Assembly: GCA_016744065.1 (NCBI GenBank)
Contig: JADGFA010000027.1
Coordinates: 1-55,787, forward strand
Length of the DNA: 55,787 nucleotides
Reading direction: 5' to 3'
From: Gammaproteobacteria bacterium
Lineage (GTDB): Bacteria > Pseudomonadota > Gammaproteobacteria > SZUA-229
The translations under genes were made by a program, and so were the position numbers. The notes below the pieces were generated by a model. It was not told the origin of the DNA. It saw only the letters and a program-made list of their open reading frames with translations, and did no database searches. Below, piece by piece: positions 27,089 through 38,961 of the stretch; the stretch's first letter is position 1; every line of letters begins with the position of its first letter.

Positions 27089-28081
27089 TTAACCCAGAAC
27101 AATATTCAGTATATTTTTATGCTCTGATGCGGTTAATCTTGGGCCAAACTGACTGACAACTTTGGCAGCCGCAAGACTCGCTATATTACCGGCCTCGTAA
27201 AAGGAATGCCCATGGGTAATACCATATAAAAAAGCGCCTGCAAACATATCACCTGCTCCATTGGAGTCTATTGCTTTAACTTCATGAGGTGAAATTTCAA
27301 CCATATTCTTGCCATCAAATAGCTGCGCACCCTTAGAACCACAGGTAATAGCAAATGTATTCGCAATCCGTTTAAGTGCCTCTATTGCCGATTCCAGGTT
27401 GTCCGTATCAGCCCAGCTCATGGCTTCTGCCTCATTACAGAAAAGCAAATCAACTTTATTTCCAATCATTTCTTTCAGGCCATCTTTAAAAAACTGTACC
27501 ATTGCCGGATCAGAAAAAGTCAGTGCCGTTTTAACGCCATTTTCTTCCGCCACCTTTCTGGCTTCTATTGCAGCATGGCGCCCAGTATCAGATGAAACCA
27601 GATAGCCTTCTATGTATAAATACTCAGAATCTTTAATTGCTGATAAATGCAGTTCATCAACCGAAAAATTAGCTGTAATACCTAAATAGGTATTCATAGT
27701 ACGCTCTGCATCCGGCGTAATCATCACCAGACACTTCCCAGTTATACCCTCTTTACGACCATCATCTACATTACTATCAACCCCCGCCTCCTGCAGGTCA
27801 TTCACATAAAAATCACCCAGCTCATCATCAGCGACCTTACATGAGTAAAATGATTTACCACCAAAATAACTATTTGCAATAATGGTATTCGCAGCAGACC
27901 CTCCAGAGGCTTTTTTACCATCAAAGGCATCCAGATGATTCATTAATTCATGCTGGCGCTCTTCATCCACCAATGTCATCACGCCTTTATCTATACCATT
28001 AGTTTCAAAAAAACGATCCTCAACTTCAAATTCCATATCGACCAGTGCATTACCTACACCATATACGTGGTACTTTTTCAT
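27089..28081 (-). CDS. PfkB-family carbohydrate/nucleoside kinase, adenosine-kinase-like
   Basis: 330 aa ribokinase-fold kinase. The N-terminal PfkB signature GKKASGGSAANT lies at about 55-66, the ATP-site strand TFAITCGSKGAQLF is central, and the C-terminal signature DSNGAGDMFAGAFLYG carries the catalytic base D278. The pattern VYGVGNALVDMEFEV near the start is that of bacterial proteins annotated as adenosine kinase; ribose or inosine/guanosine specificity cannot be excluded. It follows holA by 35 bp, inserted into the otherwise conserved holA-nadD neighbourhood. Confidence 0.88.
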   Translation of the reverse strand: MKKYHVYGVGNALVDMEFEVEDRFFETNGIDKGVMTLVDEERQHELMNHLDAFDGKKASGGSAANTIIANSYFGGKSFYSCKVADDELGDFYVNDLQEAGVDSNVDDGRKEGITGKCLVMITPDAERTMNTYLGITANFSVDELHLSAIKDSEYLYIEGYLVSSDTGRHAAIEARKVAEENGVKTALTFSDPAMVQFFKDGLKEMIGNKVDLLFCNEAEAMSWADTDNLESAIEALKRIANTFAITCGSKGAQLFDGKNMVEISPHEVKAIDSNGAGDMFAGAFLYGITHGHSFYEAGNIASLAAAKVVSQFGPRLTASEHKNILNIVLG

Positions 28082-28116
28082 CTACTTTACCTTTAAAAGA
28101 TTTAATACAGAGATTT

Positions 28117-29109
28117 TTATTGAGCTATTTGTGTACTTAACATTAAGAGTTCATCCCAGGCTCTGCCCGGTTCCACACCCTTTATAACTTTATCTATTTT
28201 TGCACAACGCTTTAAAAACAGCTTCCACCTGGCTGCATGATGACGTGATAACGCTTTGCGTATCAAAGCTTTTCTGTTTTCCCATACACGCTGTTTTGCC
28301 ATTGCAGCATCTGCCGAAATGGTGGCTGCAGAAATTCTGGCAATCATACGCACTTCCCTGCTCAATGCCCAGAGCATTAATATCGGCTCAACACCTTCAT
28401 TTTTTAAACCACCGATTATACGGGATGTTCGCGAGACATCTCCAGCTAACGCACTATCAACAAGATCATAAATATTAAACCGCGAACTATCAGCCACAGC
28501 CGATGCCATCTGTTCAAAATTTAACTGCCCCGCACCATACAATAAAAACAACTTATCAACTTCCTGTGCTGCTGCCAGCAAATTTCCTTCAACCCGATCA
28601 GACAATAACTGTATCGCGTCTCTTTCAGCGGCTATACCTTTTGACTGTAAGCGCTGGTTAATCCATCCTGGTAACTGATCTGTATTAACAGGCCAGCACT
28701 GTATTATTACACCCTGCTGATCCAGCGTTTTAAACCACTTGGTATTTTTTGAACTGCCTTCAAGTTTCCCACTACTAATAATTAATATCGCATCATCAGC
28801 CGGGTGCTGCACATATTCCTGTAATATTTTTGAACCCACCTTTCCAGGCTTTCCTGAAGGCAGGCGCAATTCTAAAATTCGTTTTTCTGCAAACAAAGAC
28901 AAACTGTTAGCAGAATCCAGTAATTGATTCCAGTCAAACTGTGCATCGACATCCATTACTTCACGTTCCGTATAACCACGTTTACGTGCTTCAGCACGAA
29001 TACAATCAGCAGATTCCATTACCTGTAATGGCTCATCACCGCAAATAAAATATATTTCAGCAAGCTGCTTTTTTAAATGACGATCAAGCTGATCAGGACG
29101 TACTTTCAT
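28117..29109 (-). CDS. holA: DNA polymerase III delta subunit HolA
   Basis: 330 aa (E. coli delta 343). The clamp-loader subunit that opens the beta sliding clamp. Family features: the N-terminal IYFICGDEPLQVMESADCIR, FAEKRILELRLPSGKPGK near 75-95, the segment SSRFNIYDLVDSALAGD, and the C-terminal helical collar. Its AAA+ fold lacks a working ATP site, as in the family. It begins 1 bp after the lptE stop, the conserved leuS-lptE-holA arrangement. Confidence 0.93.
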   Translation of the reverse strand: MKVRPDQLDRHLKKQLAEIYFICGDEPLQVMESADCIRAEARKRGYTEREVMDVDAQFDWNQLLDSANSLSLFAEKRILELRLPSGKPGKVGSKILQEYVQHPADDAILIISSGKLEGSSKNTKWFKTLDQQGVIIQCWPVNTDQLPGWINQRLQSKGIAAERDAIQLLSDRVEGNLLAAAQEVDKLFLLYGAGQLNFEQMASAVADSSRFNIYDLVDSALAGDVSRTSRIIGGLKNEGVEPILMLWALSREVRMIARISAATISADAAMAKQRVWENRKALIRKALSRHHAARWKLFLKRCAKIDKVIKGVEPGRAWDELLMLSTQIAQ

Positions 29110-29110
29110 A

Positions 29111-29611
29111 TTATTTAGCTTTACTCTGTAAACGCAATAAAATTAGGCGAATCACATCCTGCTGCATCTCTTCATACAACTGAGACTCTTCCCGGCTATT
29201 TCCCAGTACATCTTCAGTATCAAATACAAAATCACGGTCTATACGGATATCCTGATTTTCTATTTCAAAACCCGCGTCCTGTGCCCTCACCTGAAAACTA
29301 ATAGCATAAGTAAGCGTATATTCTCTTGCACGGCCATTTGCATCAACCGACATAATACGCTTACTTTTAGTCTCCGCCGACAGCTTTAATACCGCAATAT
29401 CATCTGCTGCAAGCATTGCAATTTTTACATTACTGGCTTTTAAACTTCTTATTAGCGCACGGGTTAACGTTGAATTTTTCTGCGCAGAATCAACATATGT
29501 TATTTGCATTGCATCAGGCAAATGATAAGCCCCGCGTAGTTTAAAACCACAGCCTGCCAACAGCAGCAGAAGCAATAAATTAATCACACTACGTTGCATA
29601 CACTGCTTCAT
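29111..29611 (-). CDS. lptE: LPS-assembly lipoprotein LptE
   Basis: 166 aa. Type II signal peptide with a leucine run and lipobox LLAGC, lipidated at C21, followed by the family's GFKLRGAYHLPDAM. LptE plugs the LptD barrel in the outer membrane and helps place lipopolysaccharide on the surface. Landmarks: ARALIRSLKASNVKI-like helix (48-63), KRIMSVDANGRAREYTLTY strand, and a C-terminal helix that ends VIRLILLRLQSKAK. Between leuS (97 bp upstream) and holA (1 bp downstream). Confidence 0.93.
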   Translation of the reverse strand: MKQCMQRSVINLLLLLLLAGCGFKLRGAYHLPDAMQITYVDSAQKNSTLTRALIRSLKASNVKIAMLAADDIAVLKLSAETKSKRIMSVDANGRAREYTLTYAISFQVRAQDAGFEIENQDIRIDRDFVFDTEDVLGNSREESQLYEEMQQDVIRLILLRLQSKAK

Positions 29612-29708
29612 ATATGTACCTGAAAAAAGAGTTCAACACTATTATTAACATACGCCAGATGGTTCAAAGAAAGAACAACGCCCACAAACATAAAAACAAT
29701 ACCCTGCA

Positions 29709-32189
<2,481 letters not shown>

Positions 32190-32286
32190 TCACAAACTTG
32201 TTATGAATATGAACTATATAAGAAGTGAAGGATACATCAGACCAATGAGTTAGGAAACTCTGATATTTACATAAAGAGGCAGGTCT

Positions 32287-32823
32287 ATGTCTACACCGAA
32301 TAAACAAAATGATTCATCACTCGTAGAAGCGTATAACCAGATGATGGCTCGTGTCAGGGACAGCATTGATAATGCTGAGGCCCATGCGATACCCACACTA
32401 CAAAAAGCCATTGAACAGGCCAAAGAACAGGCCATCCATCTTGGAGAAGTCAGCCTGGAAGAAGCGGAAGAAATTGGTAACTATATAAAGCGTGATATAA
32501 ACGATGCGGCAGAATACCTAATGGAAACCAGTCATGAATTTAGTGAATGGTTAATGCTGGATATTGATATTATTGAGCAAAAAGTACTTGAGCTATTTTT
32601 ATCAGTAGCCGATAAAACACGCATTGAATTAGAGCAGCTCTCCCATGCAGCATGCAATATAACCGATAAAAACAAAATCAATTTATATAAAAGCGAAGAA
32701 ATCACTGGCCCCGGATCACTTGTTTGCACTAACTGCAAACAGATAATTCAATTCAATACTACAGACACTATTCCAGAATGTAGTCAGTGCGGCGGTCAGC
32801 TTTTTAAACGTGCTGAATTATAA
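32287..32823 (+). CDS. ybeL: YbeL-like zinc-ribbon protein (DUF1451)
   Basis: 178 aa (E. coli YbeL 160). The N-terminal two-thirds is highly helical and charged, likely coiled coil (about 15-130). The C-terminal zinc ribbon has CxxC pairs C147/C150 and C165/C168. Function is unknown; no membrane segments or signal peptide. It diverges from leuS across a 124-bp gap, the same arrangement as in E. coli, which strengthens the identification. Its 3' end faces the lipoprotein gene, 38 bp away. Confidence 0.87.
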   Translation: MSTPNKQNDSSLVEAYNQMMARVRDSIDNAEAHAIPTLQKAIEQAKEQAIHLGEVSLEEAEEIGNYIKRDINDAAEYLMETSHEFSEWLMLDIDIIEQKVLELFLSVADKTRIELEQLSHAACNITDKNKINLYKSEEITGPGSLVCTNCKQIIQFNTTDTIPECSQCGGQLFKRAEL

Positions 32824-32861
32824 ACATTAAACCAGATTACATGACTCTATAGAAATGAGCA

Positions 32862-33410
32862 TTATTTAATTTTCACCTCTCTACCAGGAAACAATATCGA
32901 CAATGCAGCCATAGTCCTGTCAAACTCATTCCCAGGAACTATAAACTTAAGATTATTTAACTCATCATTAAACAGATCAATAATTACATATTTTTCTGTT
33001 ATATCTTTTTTATTACACCCGGGGAAATAAGGTAGCAGCCCCGGATCACGGTAAATATAAATAGCGTTAACATCATTAAATCCAAACTCATATTCATAGT
33101 AACTTTTTTCAAATATTACAATATCATCAAAATTCTGGCTCTTTTTTTTCAGTTGTTTTCCACGCTTATGTGCAAGCAGATTTATTTTATCTTCACCCAC
33201 AAGCATTTCTGAATTATTGTCATACCAGAAACCACGTGAACCACAAATCCCTCGAATTTCCTGATTAGGCCAAAGCTGTTTCTGGATAATTTCTTTAGCC
33301 TGCTCAACATTCATATCTTTCTTATAAGCAAGCATTTTTTCATCTGGCACATAATCAGAAGAACATGCAGCTACCTGCAATGCCATTATAAATATTAATA
33401 CTGTTTTCAT
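32862..33410 (-). CDS. Putative lipoprotein of unknown function
   Basis: 182 aa. Type II signal peptide MKTVLIFIMALQVAAC with lipidation at C16. S17/S18 follow, with D19 at mature position 4; this is not the +2 Asp inner-membrane retention signal, so outer-membrane sorting is likely. The mature domain has an N-terminal helix (MNVEQAKEIIQKQLWPNQ), then a run of beta strands containing FGFNDVNAIYIYR and KYVIIDLFNDELNNLKFIV, and a final helix FDRTMAALSILF. This is similar in outline to small pleckstrin-like beta folds, but I recognise no family. It follows the metallophosphoesterase gene by 31 bp on the same strand. Two Cys (GICGSR and PGCNKK) might pair. Confidence 0.7.
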   Translation of the reverse strand: MKTVLIFIMALQVAACSSDYVPDEKMLAYKKDMNVEQAKEIIQKQLWPNQEIRGICGSRGFWYDNNSEMLVGEDKINLLAHKRGKQLKKKSQNFDDIVIFEKSYYEYEFGFNDVNAIYIYRDPGLLPYFPGCNKKDITEKYVIIDLFNDELNNLKFIVPGNEFDRTMAALSILFPGREVKIK

Positions 33411-33441
33411 CTCATTACCTTTTTATTAAAAAGTTAAGAAC

Positions 33442-34086
33442 TTATTTATTTTTTTTATTCTGCTTACCATAAATCATATGCTCACCCCAGTTCCAGGTTT
33501 TTTCTATTTTTTTACCTGACAAAGCAAACATCTCCACCCTCATTTCTGGCAAGCGTAAAATAGCACAACAGTGATTAAAAACCGAACTACCTGGATTTAT
33601 CACTAACGTACCACCAATAAACTCGGCAAAAACCTGATGAGTATGCCCGAGAACTAACACATCATAATCAAATGGCTTTAATATTTCTGACCAGTACTCT
33701 AAACTCTCCAGCTGCACACCGCCTTGTTTGTTTAACAGTTTAATACCACCATGGCATGCATCAGGCGGTTGCGCATGAACCATATACAGCCTCTTCCCTT
33801 CTATTTTCATTTTAAATGTAGCAGGCAACTGCCTCAGATATTTTACGGAATCAATATCATTATTATTCCTGTTACGTTTAAGGTATGACAAATCATGATT
33901 CCCAACGACTGTCCGGCACTCACTATCCATTAATAACTTAACAGTGCACTCCAGCTGGTTCATATACCCTGCAATATCCCCGGCACATAAAATCAGATCA
34001 ACCCCCTTATCTGAAAAAAGCGTTAACGCCTCTTCTACTGGTTTCGGGGCCGCATGCACATCGCTAATCAGGCCAACTAATGTCAT
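33442..34086 (-). CDS. Calcineurin-like metallophosphoesterase (YfcE/MJ0936 type)
   Basis: 214 aa. The dinuclear metal-site motifs of calcineurin-like phosphoesterases are all present: D9 and H11 in ISDVH, D37 in CAGDIAGY, N63/H64 in VGNHDL, a His in VHAQPPDAC, and GHTH (near 148). The size and NPGSSVF motif after GHTH match the YfcE-like phosphodiesterase branch. Natural substrate not predictable. Cytosolic (no signal peptide). It diverges from the cytochrome c peroxidase gene across 210 bp and precedes the lipoprotein gene, possibly as an operon. Confidence 0.9.
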   Translation of the reverse strand: MTLVGLISDVHAAPKPVEEALTLFSDKGVDLILCAGDIAGYMNQLECTVKLLMDSECRTVVGNHDLSYLKRNRNNNDIDSVKYLRQLPATFKMKIEGKRLYMVHAQPPDACHGGIKLLNKQGGVQLESLEYWSEILKPFDYDVLVLGHTHQVFAEFIGGTLVINPGSSVFNHCCAILRLPEMRVEMFALSGKKIEKTWNWGEHMIYGKQNKKNK

Positions 34087-34296
34087 ATCACACTCTTGAT
34101 ATTATTTTATTAGTTTAACAAAAATACACCTAATTATATAAAACAAAACTTTCCAAAATACACTCTATATGTACTCTTTTTCCACGCACCTCACATTTAT
34201 AGATAATACCTATTAATCTGATAGATAATTGAAAATAGCCAAGTTATTATTATTTAGGCAATATGAATCATATTAAAATTTAACAGCGGAACGATT

Positions 34297-35319
34297 ATGA
34301 AACAATTCAATACATTACTACTTGCATCACTGCTCTCTTTGCAGGCACAGGCAGCAGACTGGAAAGCACTTCCAGATGTAGCACCGGCACCCGCGGACAA
34401 CCCAAACACAGCCGCTAAAATTGAACTGGGAAAAATGCTATTTATGGACCCGCGTTTCTCATCTACAGGTACTGTATCCTGCAACTCATGTCACAATATA
34501 ATGGAAGGCGGTGATGATAGTCGCAGCGTTTCAATGGGGGTACATGGTAAAACAGGCGGACGCAATGCGCCCACTGTCTGGAATTCAGCATTTCATTCTG
34601 TTCAGTTCTGGGATGGCCGCGCACCGCTACTCGAAGACCAGGCCAAAGGCCCTGTAGCCAACCCCATTGAAATGGGTATGAAAGATGTTGAAACAGCCAT
34701 GAACAGAGTGAAAAAAATCCCTGGTTACAAAAACGTTTTTGATAAAGCCTTTGGCAAAAACAGCATGACTGTTGACAATGCAGCCAAGGCAGTGGCCGCA
34801 TTTGAACGCACCTTAATCACCCCAAACAGCCCTTATGATAAATATGTAAAAGGTAAGGGCAACGCCATGAACAAGCAACAGATTCGTGGCATGAACACAT
34901 TTGCTGAAGTCGGCTGCGTAGCCTGTCATTCAGGCCCCGCTTTTAACGGCCCTGAACAAAAATTGGGAGAAGGCTTTTATGTTATGTTTCCAACATTTAA
35001 CAATGAATACGTAACTAAATATAAACTGGATAAAGATAAAGGAAGAGAAGAAGCTACAGGTAAAGCAACCGATCGCAGTATGTTCCGTGTTCCAACCTTA
35101 CGTAACATCACAGATACCGCACCTTATTTTCATAATGGTTCTGTAAACGATTTAGGTGAAGCTGTTCGCGTTATGGCTAAAACACAGCTTAATCAGACAT
35201 TACCTGAAAAAGACGTGAATGATATTGTTGCATTTCTGGGAGCATTAACTGGAGAGTACCCAGAAATCACAATGCCAAGACTACCGGCAACATCTGGTAC
35301 AAGCATCATCGAGGAATAA
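34297..35319 (+). CDS. Dihaem cytochrome c peroxidase
   Basis: 340 aa. Sec signal peptide (1-19), then two c-type haem sites: CNSCH at 62-66 (low-potential, peroxidatic end) and CVACH at 207-211 (electron-transferring end). Other family marks are FWDGRAPLLEDQAKGPVANPIEMG, with the conserved Glu-Met, and the C-terminal FRVPTLRNITDTAPYFHNGSV with the His and Met region for haem ligation. It reduces hydrogen peroxide in the periplasm using electrons from small cytochromes. Monocistronic, with a GC-rich hairpin just downstream. No obvious OxyR or FNR site recognised. Confidence 0.95.
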   Translation: MKQFNTLLLASLLSLQAQAADWKALPDVAPAPADNPNTAAKIELGKMLFMDPRFSSTGTVSCNSCHNIMEGGDDSRSVSMGVHGKTGGRNAPTVWNSAFHSVQFWDGRAPLLEDQAKGPVANPIEMGMKDVETAMNRVKKIPGYKNVFDKAFGKNSMTVDNAAKAVAAFERTLITPNSPYDKYVKGKGNAMNKQQIRGMNTFAEVGCVACHSGPAFNGPEQKLGEGFYVMFPTFNNEYVTKYKLDKDKGREEATGKATDRSMFRVPTLRNITDTAPYFHNGSVNDLGEAVRVMAKTQLNQTLPEKDVNDIVAFLGALTGEYPEITMPRLPATSGTSIIEE

Positions 35320-35337
35320 AACAGACTTAAAGAAATT

Positions 35338-35370
35338 GACGCAGGGGCTGTAATATAAAACCTCTGCGTC
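35338..35370. terminator. Bidirectional hairpin between peroxidase and membrane hydrolase
   Basis: GACGCAGGGG and CCTCTGCGTC form a 10-bp stem (one G-U pair) with a 13-nt AT-rich loop in the gap between two convergent genes. T-rich tails are only moderate on both sides, so the terminator role is inferred mainly from position and stem strength. Confidence 0.5.
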
Positions 35371-35418
35371 CCTACTGCCTTACTTATCTAAACAATAACC
35401 CTGCTTAAATAACTTCGT

Positions 35419-36411
35419 TTAAAACAACATATCCAGAAACTGCTCTACTGTTTCTTTATCGGGTCGACTCTTCATTTTATAACCAACATGTTGCATATTA
35501 TTTTTTGTATTACTCAGGATAATTCCCCACATAGATTCAATACGATTAGGTAAAAACGAATAACGCACATCAATTATATAATCAGAACTTTCACCACTGA
35601 TCGCTAAAAAATCACTTGAAAACCAGCGAAATCGTTCAATGTCCTGCGCTTGCTGACTCTCTAAATTCAACCATGGAAAGTCTCTTTTGACATCCAGCTT
35701 TTGCACAGACATACCCTCAATCATTTCTGCACGCCACAACAACCTGACCGCATCCACATAATATCGCCCATCATACTCATACATTGTTTTCCATATATGC
35801 CGATTTGCAAAACTGGGTTTGACACTTAAACGCTCAATGTTATGCCCTCTTTGCATGGCTATAGTATTAAGTAAATCCTCCGCCCTGTATTTTTGTATCA
35901 ACCCCAAACTTAAAAACAACACTGCATACATAAACCCGATACGCGCATAAATTACTTTTTTTGCAAATACCGCTAATAATGTAAAACCCAACAGAGGAAG
36001 AGTGAAGAATGGATCAATAATTGACACTGTATTCCACGCGATACGCTCATTAGAAAAAGGCCAGAGCAGCTGTGTCCCATAAGAAGTACACGCATCTAAT
36101 AAACCATGCGTTGCAAAGCCTAAAAATGAAAACAGATATATCTTTTTAAAAGAAAGCTTTGATCTGGCAAACGGATAAAAAAACAGGGCGCAAAGCAGCG
36201 AACCAAAAGGAATAAATATAAGTGAATGAGTAAATTGCCGGTGAAATTCTAAAAATAACAATGGGTCAGTAACAGAACGAATAAACACGTCCAGATCAGG
36301 TGCCATACCAGCAAGCGCCCCAACAATTAATGCACTCGCCTGCTGTGATTTATCACTTGTTGATGACTGGGAAAGACTGGCGCCTAAAAATGCCTGAGAA
36401 ACCGGGTCCAT
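35419..36411 (-). CDS. Membrane-bound metal-dependent hydrolase (YdjM/DUF457 family)
   Basis: 330 aa. The start MDPVSQAFLGASL, then ALAGMAPDLDVF (around 32-43), HRQFTHSLIF (58-67) and THGLLDACTSYGTQLLWPFS (about 102-121) supply the conserved Asp/His metal ligands of the YdjM/YbcI family. About five hydrophobic segments lie in the first 180 residues, followed by a soluble C-terminal domain. In E. coli the relative YdjM is LexA-regulated and enzymatic activity is not established. I found no LexA box upstream. It follows lnt on the same strand, 122 bp away. Confidence 0.88.
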   Translation of the reverse strand: MDPVSQAFLGASLSQSSTSDKSQQASALIVGALAGMAPDLDVFIRSVTDPLLFLEFHRQFTHSLIFIPFGSLLCALFFYPFARSKLSFKKIYLFSFLGFATHGLLDACTSYGTQLLWPFSNERIAWNTVSIIDPFFTLPLLGFTLLAVFAKKVIYARIGFMYAVLFLSLGLIQKYRAEDLLNTIAMQRGHNIERLSVKPSFANRHIWKTMYEYDGRYYVDAVRLLWRAEMIEGMSVQKLDVKRDFPWLNLESQQAQDIERFRWFSSDFLAISGESSDYIIDVRYSFLPNRIESMWGIILSNTKNNMQHVGYKMKSRPDKETVEQFLDMLF

Positions 36412-36533
36412 TATTTAGCTCCTAAGTTAAACTGGAAAAACAATTTAACAGATGGATGATCATTACCATAGTAAAATCGACTTATCTTTTAGCTGCCTCT
36501 TTTATCACTGATAACCATCATCAGGCGCAAGCA

Positions 36534-38027
36534 TTAACGCTTTTTAATTTTTCGACTAGATAAAAAAAGCAATATAAGACCAGAAATAATTAATAGATAA
36601 TTTTCCCATACAATATACGGCGTTGAACCTTTATACGCCTGAACATTCGCTGTAATAACCTCACGTTTAAACTGCGGCGCTATATGCAGCACATCACCAT
36701 TACGATCAATAATGGATGAAACACCTGTATTGGTCACCCTTAACAAAACACGCCCACTTTCCAGCGCCCTCATCCTGGCTATTTGATGATGTTGCCAGGG
36801 TTGAGATGAATTTTCAAACCAGGCATCATTACTTACATTAACCAATAATGTTGCCTGCGGTAAATCAAGTAGCACGCTCCGATCAAAAGCATCCTCAAAA
36901 CAGATACTTAACCCAATACTCTGCCCCGCTGCCTGAATTAATGCCTGCTTATCTTCACCACTATCAATATCCGACATAGGGATATTTACCCACTGAGAGA
37001 AAAAACCCAGTAAAGACCTTAAGGGAAAATATTCACCTAATGGAACCAGATGACGTTTCAAATATGCCTGCTTATCCAGTGTAATCATGGAATTATAATA
37101 ACGATGCGTCTCCTTATCCCTTACAAAAACACCTAACATTACATCCGTATCCGTCTCTTTTGCTTCTTTTGTTAATGACTCCAGATAATGCGTCACTCGA
37201 TAACGAAAACCCGGTATAGCTGTTTCAGGCCAGACAATTAAATCACTATCCCAGTGTTGCCGAGTTAACGCCCGATACATCTGCAGTGTTGACTGGTAAT
37301 TTTCCGGCTTCCATTTTTCTGCCTGAGGAATATTTCCCTGAATCAAGCTCACTTTTATCGGCTCATCTACTGCTTCAGTCCACTCAATATAACTTAACAG
37401 AAAACCAGCTACATAAATAACAACAATAGCTGGAATAGTTACCTTATAATTCGCCTTGAATAAACTGGATGCAATCAAGCCAGAAATAACAGTCACCAGC
37501 AAGCCAACACCTAAACCACCTATCAACGGTGCATAGCCAGCTAAATACGTATCGATTTGAGCTATACCGATTTGTACCCATGGAAACCCTGTCAAAAAAT
37601 AACCACGTAACCAGTCAAATATCATCCAGCTAACCGGATAAATTAAAACCAGCATTTTTAGCTTTGACGCATGTATCAATCGATTTGATAAATAAAATGC
37701 CAACGCTGGAAACAGCCCCATATAAGCAGATAACAACACAATGGTTATTATCGCTACTGGAGCAGGCATCCCTCCATGAAAATGCAAACTATAAAACAAC
37801 CAGTATATGCCATGTGCAAACCAGCCAAGTCCGAATAAAAATCCACGACGAAAAGAAACAACAGGTTTTTGTTCTAAACAGACTAAAAAGATAAATGCAA
37901 TAAGGGGAAACTGTAACCAGAAATATTCATACGGTGCAAAACTTAAAGGCAATAATGCGCCACAGATTAATGCCAGTAACTCAACAATATAATAAGGATT
38001 TTTTTGAATTTTCTGTATATTGATCAT
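36534..38027 (-). CDS. lnt: Apolipoprotein N-acyltransferase
   Basis: 497 aa (E. coli 512). About six membrane helices (10-210) are followed by a periplasmic nitrilase-like domain. The catalytic triad is E268 in WPETAIPGF, K324 in KRHLVPLGEYFP and C376 in LSICFEDAF. The closing membrane helix is near 470-490. Lnt adds the third acyl chain to the N-terminal Cys of lipoproteins, completing their maturation in the inner membrane; it would serve LptE and the other lipoproteins seen here. It lies 82 bp after corC in the standard ybeZYX-lnt order. Confidence 0.96.
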   Translation of the reverse strand: MINIQKIQKNPYYIVELLALICGALLPLSFAPYEYFWLQFPLIAFIFLVCLEQKPVVSFRRGFLFGLGWFAHGIYWLFYSLHFHGGMPAPVAIITIVLLSAYMGLFPALAFYLSNRLIHASKLKMLVLIYPVSWMIFDWLRGYFLTGFPWVQIGIAQIDTYLAGYAPLIGGLGVGLLVTVISGLIASSLFKANYKVTIPAIVVIYVAGFLLSYIEWTEAVDEPIKVSLIQGNIPQAEKWKPENYQSTLQMYRALTRQHWDSDLIVWPETAIPGFRYRVTHYLESLTKEAKETDTDVMLGVFVRDKETHRYYNSMITLDKQAYLKRHLVPLGEYFPLRSLLGFFSQWVNIPMSDIDSGEDKQALIQAAGQSIGLSICFEDAFDRSVLLDLPQATLLVNVSNDAWFENSSQPWQHHQIARMRALESGRVLLRVTNTGVSSIIDRNGDVLHIAPQFKREVITANVQAYKGSTPYIVWENYLLIISGLILLFLSSRKIKKR

Positions 38028-38109
38028 TTTTATTTTTTATACTAAAATAAAATCATACTTAGCTACACGTCAGAATAAAAACTGAAAACGTTTTAACTTA
38101 AGCCCATTT

Positions 38110-38961
38110 TTAAGATTTTTTTTCCACTACAGGTAAAAGCGTAAGCTGAACATGCTTAATACGACGGCTATCAGCACTCATTACTTTAAATAGATAGTGA
38201 TCAAGGGCAATCACTTCACCACGTTTTGGCATATGCCCCAGATGCTTCATTAACATACCAGCCAATGTATCTGACTCATCCTCATTAAATTCACTTTCAA
38301 AAAAATCATTAAATTCTTCAATCGGGGTCAACGCTTTAACTGAATAACGATTAACACTCATACGCCGAATATTACCTACATCTTCAATATCATGTTCATC
38401 ATCAATTTCACCGACAATCTGCTCAAGCACATCCTCGATAGTCACAAGGCCAGCTACACCACCATATTCATCAACCACTATTGCCATATGATTTCGACTT
38501 GCTCTAAACTCTTTTAACAAAACATTTAAGCGCTTACTTTCAGGCACAAATACCGCTTTTCTCAAAACATCCTTTATATCAAACTGATTTAGATTGTCAT
38601 CTCCTACATACCGAAGTAAATCTTTTGCCAGAAGAACACCCTCAATCTCATCTCTGTTTTCACCAATCACAGGGAAACGAGAATGACCTGACTCATTCAC
38701 GACAGGCAGCATATCCTCATATAATGTATCTTCTTCAAACACAACCATATGAGAGCGGGGAACCATAATATCACGCACCTGAATTTCAGATACCTGCAAT
38801 ACTCCCTCAATCATATTAAGGGCATCCATATCTAAAAGGCCACGCTGCTCAGATGACTGCAATATCTCTATCAGTTCTCGACCACTTTGCGGCATTTCAA
38901 GAAAAATACGACTTAACTTTTCAATCAAACTTAATTCTGACTTATTTAATCGATCATTCAT
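38110..38961 (-). CDS. corC: CorC/YbeX, CBS-domain protein
   Basis: 283 aa (E. coli YbeX 292). Two CBS domains (about 65-125 and 130-188) marked by VRDIMVPRSHMV and MAIVVDEYGGVAGLVTIEDVLEQIVGEIDDE, then the CorC/HlyC transporter-associated domain (about 205-280, ending RRIKHVQLTLLP). It is linked to magnesium/cobalt efflux and more recently to ribosome physiology, consistent with its neighbours. Its ATG overlaps the ybeY stop by one base (TAATG), so translation is coupled. No membrane segments of its own. Confidence 0.94.
   Translation of the reverse strand: MNDRLNKSELSLIEKLSRIFLEMPQSGRELIEILQSSEQRGLLDMDALNMIEGVLQVSEIQVRDIMVPRSHMVVFEEDTLYEDMLPVVNESGHSRFPVIGENRDEIEGVLLAKDLLRYVGDDNLNQFDIKDVLRKAVFVPESKRLNVLLKEFRASRNHMAIVVDEYGGVAGLVTIEDVLEQIVGEIDDEHDIEDVGNIRRMSVNRYSVKALTPIEEFNDFFESEFNEDESDTLAGMLMKHLGHMPKRGEVIALDHYLFKVMSADSRRIKHVQLTLLPVVEKKS

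Noticed and set aside
36432..36451. CTG...CAG upstream of the YdjM-like gene as a LexA box
   Set aside because: The spacing is 14 bp instead of 10 and the inner sequence is not palindromic.
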